From Eucommia ulmoides (taxonomy: Eukaryota > Streptophyta > Magnoliopsida > Garryales > Eucommiaceae), in NCBI GenBank assembly GCA_016647705.1, contig CM028335.1:5534579-5598578 (forward strand): DNA of 64,000 bases. Reading direction: 5' to 3'. Positions 56,014 to 64,000 of the stretch are shown here, piece by piece. The number at the start of each line of letters is the position of its first letter. Within the stretch, counting starts at the first letter, position 1. The position numbers and the translations under genes are program-made. Below the pieces are notes generated by a model. It was not told the DNA's origin, made no database searches, and saw nothing but the letters and a program-made list of their open reading frames with translations.

Positions 56014-57463
56014 GCCTTTGGTAACTTGTTCTAGGATGGTTGTACTTCCATTGAATCTTCATCAATAGGCCTCAATCCAACATTTTCAACTTGCTTTGTT
56101 GATTTTTTCTTCAAATCTAGATTTTCTTAATCTAAATCCTTACTTGATGAAAAATGGGTTAGATTCCTCAAAAACAACATGCACCGATTCTTCAACTACA
56201 AGTGTATATTTGTTATATACTCTATAAGCTTTGCTAGTAGTTGAATAACCAAGAAAAATACCTTCATCGAATTTAACATCGAACTTTTAAAATTTTTATT
56301 TATCATTAAGAATAAAACATTTGCAATTGAAAACCTTAAAATAAGAGATAATAGGGGTTTTACCATTCCATAACTCGTTTGGAGTTTTATTTAAACCTCG
56401 ACGGATTGAAACACGGTTCAATACGCAATAAGTCGTACTTATGGCTTCTGCCCAAAAGTATTGCGGTGAGGAATACTCGTTTAGCGTAGTTAGAGCCATT
56501 TGTTGCAAATAGTGATTTTTCCTCTCTATAACGCCATTTTGTTGAGGTATTCTAAGGGCTGAAAAATTATGTTCGTAACTTTGTTCATCACAGAATTTTT
56601 CAATTTCATCATTTCAGAACTCTCTTCTCTTATTGCTTCGGATATTCTTAATACCAGTACCTTTCTCGTTTTCAACATGTTTACTAAACTTAACAAACAC
56701 GTAAGCGATGTCACTTTTCTTAGCAAGAAATAGAACCCATGTATATCTAAAATAATCATCAACAATAACAAATGCATAATACTTTCCACCTAAACTAGCA
56801 ACGGGATTAGGACCGAATAAGTCTAGATGCAAAAGTTCTAACGGTTTAATAGCAGAAATACATTTTTTCTTCTTAAATGAACTTTTGACTTATTTACCAA
56901 ATTAGCATGCATCACATATCTTATCCGTAACAAATTTAGCATTTGGTAAACCATATAAGATTATTCTTAGATAAGTTTGAAATAAATTCTATGCTAGCAT
57001 ATCCTAACCGTCTATGCCATAACCAACTATTTTCGATAAATGTATTACGGCATGAAACATTTTGAGAAGATAGGTAATCAAAAGAACATGTGTAAATATT
57101 TTCAAAACGTGATGCAACAAATAAAACTTTGTGATCATCATTTTCTTTGATGACACATTGATTTTCGAAAAATATTACTTTAAAACCGTTGTCACATAAT
57201 TAACTTATGCTTAAAAGATTATATTTAAACCTTCAACAAGTAAAACATTTTCAATGATAAATGCATCTTTACCAACACTACCAATTTCGATTATTTTACC
57301 ATTAGAGTTGTCTTCGAACGTCACATGTTTGTCATCTTTAGGTGTCAAAGATGTGAATTTATTTTTATCGTTCGTCATGTGCCGTAAGCAACCGCTATTT
57401 AGGAGCCATTTATTCTTTCTTATATTTGCTTTAAAACTAACTTGCAAGGAGCACCTCAAATGA
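56014..57463 (-). pseudogene. Copia-1 integrase and protease, degraded
   Basis: The minus strand from 57459 reads WLLNSGCLRHMTNDKNKF (protease; D of DSG replaced by N), NVLLVEGLNIIF, then after a degraded GAG-pre-integrase region LDLFGPNPVASLGGKYY, VIVDDYFRYTWVLFLAKKSD (integrase D residues), a frameshift, RIPQQNGVIE-like sequence with the glutamate, and QMALTTLNEYSSPQYFWAEA to NELWNGKTPIISYFKVFNCKC. Several shifts and stops are present. The MULE separates it from the reverse transcriptase. Confidence 0.83.
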
Positions 57464-57962
57464 TTCCTAAACGGTATCCATTTTACTTGTGTTCGGGAGG
57501 GTCAGATTTCGGAACCAAGGTTCCTTTTGGTACCCAAAATTTTCTTACCTTGACATTAGCATTTTTTTAGCTTTCTTTCATTGCAAACATCAATAGAGTG
57601 ACCTACTTTGTTACAATAAATATATATTTTTTAAACCTTTTGGTCTTTGAGAAAAAAATCTGAATTTTTTTTTATTTCTTATATTGATGAAAACCCAAAT
57701 TGGCTTTGCCGAAAACACCATTTTGACTTTCCAAAAGAAGTTTGAAGTTATTTTCACATTTAATAAACTTGTGGACTATTTTGGTTAAATCATCAATTTG
57801 ATTTTTTAAAGAAGTATTTTATTTTTCAAGATTTTGTTTCTTTAAAGAATCATTTTATCTTTTTAAAGAAATATTTTTAGATTTTAATTTTTTCAAATCA
57901 TTTGAAAGAGTAGTTATTATTTTGTTAAAAGTTATTATTTTTATAAAAATAATTTTTAAGTT
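57464..57962 (-). pseudogene. Copia-1 gag-protease linker, heavily degraded
   Basis: AT-rich sequence with no long frame. On the minus strand it holds Lys/Asn-rich coiled-coil-like remnants expected between the zinc knuckle and protease. It ends at the insertion at 57963. Confidence 0.45.
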
Positions 57963-58503
57963 TGTCGGTGCGTAAAACTGGCACACACTTCAAGTATGGT
58001 CCGGTCGGATGACAAAGGAGGGGACCTCTTGTTGAGGTGGAGTCGGCGGTTGAAAAGTCCTTACATGAGCTGTCTTGGGTCAACCTGAAGGGCTGACTTG
58101 CTGAAGTCCGCAGTCCCTACTGTGCCCGTAGTCCTGCTCTCGAGTGACCTATATCTTCACACGTAACCTGGCCAGGGGTTTCCCAGAAAGCCCATCCAGC
58201 GTGAGAGTAAGATCTCATGGGGAGAAGAATACAATATGTTGGTATTTAGAGAAATAAGCATTAAGGATTTTACTCAAGTATTGAACAGTAAGACTCGCAT
58301 CAATTTATAGCGTTGATTTCTTCCCATATTTATAAAAATAGAGATTGCATAGTGAAATCGCATAGTAATGGGCTTGGACTTTTGGGCCTATTTAGAGAAG
58401 CTCGCGGGCCTTTATCAGGCCTATGGAGAAAATGTAGGTGATAGTGGACACGGGGCTGAGGCCCAAGTGTTGACTCGGTGAAGCCCAAAAAATACCCTCA
58501 TCA
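57963..58503. mobile_element. 541-bp solo LTR or TRIM-like insertion
   Basis: Starts tgtcggtgcg, ends ctcatca, with perfect TSD aagtt at 57958-57962 and 58504-58508. GC content is clearly higher than the Copia-1 sequence around it. No coding sequence, no 5S rRNA-like part (so not Cassandra) and no inverted ends. Orientation and family are unknown. Confidence 0.72.
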
Positions 58504-59627
58504 AAGTTCTTTCAAATTCTCTTAAGCATCAAGTAAGTCATCATATTCATCAATTGAACAAATTTTAGAAATAGGAGTTACCTCATCTTCTTTTACTATG
58601 AGTGCAAGTAGATTGGCTTCTTCGCCACTACTTTCACTTTCTCATCCCAAGTGGCCTTGAAAGCTTTCTTCTTGTACTTGCGATAATTTTTCTTTGACTT
58701 TCTATGATCCTCCTTGAGTTTAGGACAATCGGTTTTGAAGTGATCAAACTTGTGACATTTGTAACATTTAACTTTACTTATGTCGATTTTGTTGAATCTC
58801 TTCTTTTTGAAGATTCTTCGATTGAGCCGATCCATTCATCTTGCCATGAGAGCTGTTTCGCTTTCGTTAACACTTCTGATGCTTTCATCATCATCATCAT
58901 CATCATCATCTTGAATAGCTTTTAAGGTTACTCATTTCTTTCGGTTTATTCTACTTTTTTCTTCAAAACTTTTGAGTGAAGACTCATGTGTGGTCAAGTT
59001 ACTAATGAATTCATCAATGGTGTACTTGTTTAGATCTTTAGATTTCGAGATGGTCGTCACTTTTGGTTCCCACGCCTTGGGAAGAGCTTTAAGGATCTTT
59101 CGCACTCAGTCGGGCATTGAGTATGGCTTTCTGAGTGCATTCAAGCTATTACAAATATTTGTAAAGCGAGTATACATCTCCATGATCGATTCTCCATCTT
59201 CCATCTTGAAAAGTTTGTATTGGTGGACGAGGATGTTGATCTTGGATTCCTTGACTTGGTTTGTACCCTCATAAGTAATCATAGAAGTATCCCAAATCGC
59301 CTTAGCCGATGATCATCCAAAAATCCTATTATATTTATGAACATCTAAACCATAATAAAGAAGATTAATAGCTTGGGCAATTATAGAAATTAACTTGGTG
59401 TCCCTATCATCAAATTCCGATTCTATCTTAAGAATTGTAGATCCATCAAGATTAGTTGTTATAGGAATATGTGGACCATTTTTAATAACTTTCCAAACTT
59501 CATAATTTGTAACTTGTAAAAATGCAATCATTCTAGCCTTCCAAAACACACAATTATTACCATTAAATAACGGAGGTCTATGCATGGATTGACCGTCTAA
59601 AAGAGTAGTTACAACGAAATTTTTCAT
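58504..59627 (-). pseudogene. Copia-1 gag with CCHC zinc knuckle, degraded
   Basis: From ATG 59627 the minus strand reads MKNFVVTTLLDG, HRPPLFNGNNCVFWKARM and IAFLQVTNYEVWKVI, the start of Sirevirus/Tork-like gag. After a frameshift near 59310 a second part (to about 58970) has IRKILRALPKAW-like sequence and LTTHE-like ends. The zinc knuckle CYKCHKFDHFKTDC sits in 58596-58835. A (CAT)n run at 58885-58910 encodes poly-Asp. The protein would build the particle and bind RNA; it is broken. Confidence 0.83.
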
Positions 59628-59654
59628 GATTAATTTGCTAGGATTTTAAGCATA

Positions 59655-59677
59655 TTAAGTATAGCTCTGATGCTAAT
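59655..59677 (-). promoter_or_regulatory. Copia-1 primer binding site
   Basis: On the minus strand TTAGCATCAGAGC follows the 5' LTR end (...gctatca, at 59678). It is a slightly mutated form of TGGTATCAGAGC, the initiator Met-tRNA site. Confidence 0.8.
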
Positions 59678-61923
59678 TGATAGCTCAAGAATTACCCAAG
59701 ATGGGGTGAATTGGGTTTGGCAAATTTTCATTAATCGTTTCTACTCAATTTTAACTAAGTGTTTATGTAATAGTGTTAAGTGCAAAACGAATATTCAATC
59801 AAACAAACAATCACAAACACAAATATAAACAAAAAAATAAATAGTAGAGTTAGAGAGATTGACACTGGTATTTATAGTAGTTCAACAAAAACCCTTTGCC
59901 TACCCTACTCCTCCGAGCTCCTTCAGAGATTTCACTATCTTTGATCTTCTTTTGAGTGAAGATCAAACCGTCTAAAGTCAACGCTTAAGAAGTTCATATC
60001 TCAAGACTTTACAATCTAGAGTGAATAAGTTTCATTCTCAATTCTCTCTTTTTGAGCAAAACCCTTACTCAAGATTTACAATCAAATTTTCACTATCTCA
60101 CAAAATGAAGTTTCAACACTCACAAGATAAAGAACTCAATAATATATGTGTGAAGTTATAATACAACAATCACTCAAAAATATGAATTAAGAAAAAACGA
60201 AAGTGATGTTGCACAAAATTTTGCTTAGAAATTTTGGTAGTATACCTCTTTGAATCTCTTTGTGTGATTGATCTTTGTAGCTCAATTAGTCAGTTGATAC
60301 TTCCAACAATATTTCGTCTTTTTAAATATGTACAGAAGTGTTGGGAGTATTTGACAATTGAAGTGTATAAAGGATATGACCATTGGGTATGATCTCTTCA
60401 AGTGTAAAGACATAGGCTCTTTCCTACTTTCAATTCTCTACAGATTTGTCAAGAATTCAATCACTTTTTCCAACACCATAAATACAAGACATATCTTATT
60501 AATTATATAGGACCCATTGTCCATTTTGTCATAATGGAAGTAGAAAAATACAATAAAGTATTTAGATATTTAAAATGTATGTAGAGAATTTGGTTGGTCA
60601 TTATTGCATTTAGACAAATCTTAATGGAGATTTTCAAAGGTAGGTATGGATCATTAAAGGCATGGCTCCTCTAATTTGAAATTTGATCAAGATAATAAAG
60701 AGTATAGTTGGCATGGGACAAAGTATTGTTAACCATAATTTAGCCAACCCTACCATAATTTAGGTATGCATTTAATACTCTATTCACTTGTACATGTTAG
60801 TCAAATTCATATATCTCATGAGTATAATGCTAGGACCACGAATTTATACATCAAATACACGATGTATAATGACATTTATACATGAATACAACATACTTGA
60901 TTATTTAGAAGTATTCAAAACAAGATTCAACACTTAATCACATTTTGCATGAAAAATAGAATTTTCAGAGCAGTTTAGCCAATTTGTCAATTAATCAAGG
61001 ATATAATATTGAACATATCCATTGATCATGCATATATCATGCAGACACATTAAACTAACATATTATAACATGAATTGAACATTCCGAATAAGATTTTATA
61101 TGTAAAGCCAATTTCAGTACATTACATAAAGTTGCAAAATGAGTTCATAAGAGTTTCAAAAATATTTTGATCAATACATTCAATTCAGTATGGTTTTGAT
61201 CAAATTGAATGATGATAAGATGTTAAACATTCAATATAATGTATAGGAATCATCATACAAGACTTTAAACAAGCAAAGATCGCCAAAACGTCAAGCCAAA
61301 AATAGAGCAGGAGAGAGAAAACCTTATGCTCTGAAGTAGTCGACTACATTTGGAACAAGTAGTCGACTACTTGTGCTGTAACTTCTGTCGATTTTCTGTT
61401 TTCGTCCGTTTTAGATTTTTTGTCTCAGTTCATGATCGTTTATCATTCTAAACACTTTTAAAATATGTGATAATGATATTTATGATGTTTTGAAGATTCA
61501 AAACCACAATGCACCTTATGATCATTTTAAGAACGTGGTTTTCTAATTTCGCATATTTATGATCAAACGGTGATTTTTCCGATTTTGAATGTAATAAGCA
61601 AACACATAATTCACATTGTGATATTTAGGCATATTGGACATGTTAAGATGAATATATCACAATTTTATATATTCTCGGTGTGTGTGTGTGCACGCGTTCT
61701 ATAGAGTTCCGAGTTCAATATCTTGCAAAATGTTGTTGAAATAAAAAATTACATTATTTAAATCATAAATTTTGACTTGAATTCATCTCCACGAAATGTT
61801 TCAGTAATATTCAGACGATCTATACTAAAAACATTGCTAGTATATTTAAAGTGTCAAATGTTGTGTTATCGTCAAAATCACATTTATTCAGGAATCCTAT
61901 GATTGAAACTGCTTAAGCTAACA
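59678..61923 (-). repeat. Copia-1 5' LTR, 2,246 bp, uninterrupted
   Basis: Matches the split LTR at 11938-13325 and 36623-37473 over its whole length. It contains AAGTAGTCGACTACTT at 61357-61372 and a truncated copy (aagtagtcgactac) at 61334-61347. No ORF. Together with its partner it fixes both ends of Copia-1. Confidence 0.93.
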
Positions 61924-61928
61924 TTTTC

Positions 61929-63405
61929 ATCATTCTAACCCAAGTGCTTTCTTCTCCTATCAAGATATCTCTGGATCAAGGATCTTTATCCGACATCAAA
62001 ATTACCCGTAATTGTCCTTTTCTCTCCCATTTATTTTTTGCGGATGATACATTGTTTTTCTCAAAAGCCACTGTTCTCAACTGTCTCTCTGTCCTAAACA
62101 CCCTCAACCTCTATTGCTTCGCCTTTGTGCAATCCATAAACCTTAACAAGTCTGGGGTCATGTTTGGCTCAAATACTCCAAACAACCTCAAATCTTCGAT
62201 TGCAAATCTCCTTCTTGTTCCCATCCTTGGGGAAAATTAGCTCCTATCTTGGTCTTTTTGCTGACTGGGGAGGATAAAAAAGACAAGTTTTGAGATGGGT
62301 TTGGAGCGTGTATCTACCAAAATGGAAGGGTGGAAAGAGGACTTTCTAAATCAAGCAGGTAAAGAAGTGCTCATCGTATCAGTTTTTCAAACAATTCCTT
62401 CTTATGTCATGTCAATCTTTCTCTTCCCGACCACGATATGCAAAGAGTTAAATTCAAAAACTGCAAAATTCTAGTAGGGAAAAAGTAATGGTGAGCGAGG
62501 AATACACTGAAAATTGGCATACTATATCGCTCCCAAAATCTCAAGGTGCAATGGGTTTTAAGGGTCTACAATGTTTCAACAATGCCTTTTTAGCAAAGCA
62601 AGTGTGGCGTCACTTAAACAACCTAGAAGCTTTATGGAGCAAGATTCTAAAAGGAATCTACTTTCATAATTCCACTCTTTGGAATGCAAGGAAGACAGCT
62701 AGGGCATCGTGGTGTTGATTTAGCGTACTCAAGGGCCTCCAAATCACAAAAAATCACTCTCTTTGGCCCATAGGTAATGGAATAGATGTTAACATTTGGC
62801 AAGATCAGTGGAACCCCGATACCTTTTATCCTATTACCCTTACTCCCTCTAGTAACATTTCCCAACCTCCTTTGGTTTTGGTGGTGGATCTCATCAATGC
62901 CGATTCGGGCTGCTAGAACTTTAACCTCAACAAAAGCTGCTTTGATTTCTCTGCCACCTCAAAAATTCTCTCCATACCCCTCAGTACCAAAAGCTCTTCA
63001 GACAGACTCATATGGCCTCACTCAAAATTGGGATCCTTCACAGTCAAATCGGTATACCACTTATCCCACTCCTTAGCCATTACCCTCAGATAAACCCTTC
63101 ATCCTCCTACTCCCCTCCACTAAATCTATGGAAGCTCATTTGGAAACTTCGAGTGCCTCCCAAGATCAAGCATTTCTTGTGGAAAGTTTCAAACAATGCT
63201 TTTGCGTCTGCTTCAAATCTATAGAAGAAATTCCTCAAGCCATCTCTGTTTTGTTCAAAAACTTGGTTAGTCGTTCTACTATCACACGGTTTGAAAAATG
63301 ACTCTTTTCTACTCTTGATTCTTTAAGCCATTCTAATTATCTATCATCTTTGGTAGCATATATATTGTGGTTTATATGGATCAATCACAACTCGTTTGTC
63401 TTCAA
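61929..63405 (+). pseudogene. LINE ORF2, central part: reverse transcriptase after the FADD box and zinc-binding region
   Basis: Directly continues 11836-11937: VLSSPIKISLDQG, LSHLFFADDTLFF (catalytic aspartates present), INLNKSGVMFG, then after frame breaks KMEGWKEDFLNQAGKEVL, NWHTISLPKSQGAMGFKGL and FNNAFLAKQVWR. Further on lies the zf-RVT region with LWKLIWKLRVPPKIKHFLWK (63130-63190). Stops and shifts are frequent. Confidence 0.87.
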
Positions 63406-63508
63406 GGTGGTAGCCTAGTGGTAGGCTTACCATCTCCCCCAAAGTTGGTGTGGTGTTCGAATCCCACCGGGTGCGTGAGTGGGTATATGTAAAAAAAAAT
63501 AAAAAAAA
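63405..63508 (+). mobile_element. tRNA-derived SINE (about 105 bp)
   Basis: ggtggtagcctagtggtagg contains a good RNA polymerase III A box (TAGCCTAGTGG, 63411-63421). GTTCGAATCCC at 63454-63464 is a B box. The spacing and an A-rich tail (63490-63508) fit a SINE. It interrupts LINE ORF2 between VFIDQSQLVCLQ-like and RNase H-proximal sequence. I could not define its target-site duplication. Confidence 0.72.
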
Positions 63509-64000
63509 GAACCCCCAGAGGAGAAGTTCCACTTCTGTTGGCCAAGAAAGTTGTCGATGAATACTTTTCCAGTTCCACTTTAACCCCCCATCCATGCAAA
63601 CCACTTTGGCTCAATCACCTTCTTGGTCCCCTCCTCTTAGTTCTTGGGTAAAATTCAATACAGATGAAACTTTTTTTGTCAAATGCTAAACAAGGTGCTT
63701 TTGAAATTGTGGCTCGGGATCACAATGGGAGTGTTTTATTGTCAAGACAAGAGATCTTTCGGTGCTATACAACCTCTTTAGCTGAAGCTTGGGCTCTTTG
63801 AATTGCAGTCATTATTGCTATGGATCTTGGATTCCCAAGAGTTTTATTTCAGTCCGATTGTGTTCCTTTTATCCAAGATATCAATTGTGGGAATGCCTTA
63901 GTTTGGGAATACTGAGTCATTGTTGAAGACCTCATTTCTTCTTCCTTGTCGAAAGAGTTCTTCAAGTTCGTAGCGGTAAAAAGTAATGGCAACAAACCAG
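63509..64000 (+). pseudogene. LINE ORF2 C-terminal RNase H region, continues past the edge
   Basis: Frames read WVKFNTDETFF, a degraded GAFEIVARDHNGSVLL, SLAEAWAL and a VLFQSDCVPFIQDINCGN segment, the order of plant L1 RNase H (KxNxDGA, RDxxG, AE, SD motifs). Frame changes show it is inactive. The end is outside the window. Confidence 0.8.

Larger units (their letters stand above)
11938..61923 (-). mobile_element. Copia-1: Sirevirus-like Copia LTR retrotransposon with 3' extra ORF, carrying nested elements
   Basis: The element begins tgatgg and ends gctaaca, flanked by a perfect TSD ttttc. Its LTRs are 59678-61923 (5', 2,246 bp) and 11938-13325 plus 36623-37473 (3', about 2,239 bp once Copia-2 is removed). 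On the minus strand the order is primer site, gag, zinc knuckle, protease, integrase, reverse transcriptase, RNase H, extra ORF, polypurine tract, LTR. Integrase before reverse transcriptase is the Copia order, and an extra ORF after pol is typical of Sireviruses. All genes are broken. A MULE, a MITE, a TRIM-like solo LTR and Copia-2 have inserted in it, giving a total span near 50 kb. Confidence 0.88.
5040..64000 (+). mobile_element. L1-type LINE, degenerate, split by nested insertions and running off the right edge
   Basis: Four or more separated segments read in one order along the plus strand: ORF1 with a DUF4283-like domain and zinc knuckle, ORF2 endonuclease, reverse transcriptase up to RQGDPLSPYLF, then after a 50-kb interruption the FADD box, the zinc-binding reverse-transcriptase region and the start of RNase H. 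Each interruption is bounded by a short duplication of LINE sequence. Both ORFs carry many stops and frameshifts, so the element is dead. The 5' boundary is approximate and the 3' end lies outside the window. Confidence 0.85.

Noticed and set aside
57963-58503. Cassandra-type TRIM with 5S rRNA
   Set aside because: No 5S rRNA internal promoter sequence is recognisable in the 541 bp.
63411-63464. A tRNA gene
   Set aside because: A and B boxes are present, but no cloverleaf or acceptor stem can be drawn and an A-rich tail follows; a SINE fits better.

Overview
The window is nuclear DNA of a flowering plant. The evidence is spliced genes with GT-AG introns, an ESP4/symplekin-type gene, plant-type Copia, L1, Harbinger and Mutator elements, and a plant mobile domain (PMD) gene. 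The species cannot be named from the sequence. One ordinary host gene fills the left edge (1-4.7 kb, minus strand). Everything else is a stack of transposable elements that inserted into one another.

Layout by nesting level, with boundaries set by target-site duplications (TSDs). Level 1 is a decayed L1-type LINE from about 5 kb to past the right edge, surviving as pieces at ~5.0-6.2, 7.6-9.9, 11.8-11.9 and 61.9-64.0 kb. Level 2, inside the LINE: solo LTRs at 6176-7564 and 9882-11835, a tRNA-derived SINE near 63.4 kb, and a giant Sirevirus-like Copia element (Copia-1, minus strand, 11938-61923, TSD ttttc). Level 3, inside Copia-1: a second Copia (Copia-2, plus strand, 13326-36617, TSD gtaga) in its left LTR, a 664-bp MITE in its reverse transcriptase, a 14-kb Mutator-like element (MULE, 42040-56003, TSD atttttccaa), and a 541-bp solo LTR/TRIM. 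Level 4, inside Copia-2: solo LTRs at 15085-18707, 20442-22845, 25339-26735 and 28906-36160. Level 5: a solo LTR (15887-18440) inside a solo LTR, and a PIF/Harbinger transposon (31441-35756) inside another.

The most notable object is the MULE. It has kilobase-scale terminal inverted repeats (TIRs). Each TIR carries an ordered set of eight hairpins, a TATA box, a short non-coding first exon with a 5' splice site, and a ~189-bp tandem array that forms the first intron. The left TIR feeds an intact 905-aa transposase (DDE triad, SWIM finger, zinc knuckle). The right TIR feeds an intact, convergent five-exon PMD gene (683 aa). Two small paralogous ORFs of unknown function lie between them. This repeats the convergent two-gene plan of maize MuDR, with a PMD protein in the mudrB position. 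An inverted copy of the transposase 3' end sits just upstream of the PMD gene and hints at how the element was assembled.

The host gene is the ESP4/symplekin-like mRNA 3'-end processing factor. Six N-terminal exons are visible and join in frame for 309 codons before the gene leaves the window. The LINE and Copia coding regions are broken by stops, frameshifts and insertions. The MULE transposase and PMD genes and the Harbinger transposase are open throughout; the Harbinger Myb/SANT partner has a 1-bp frameshift.
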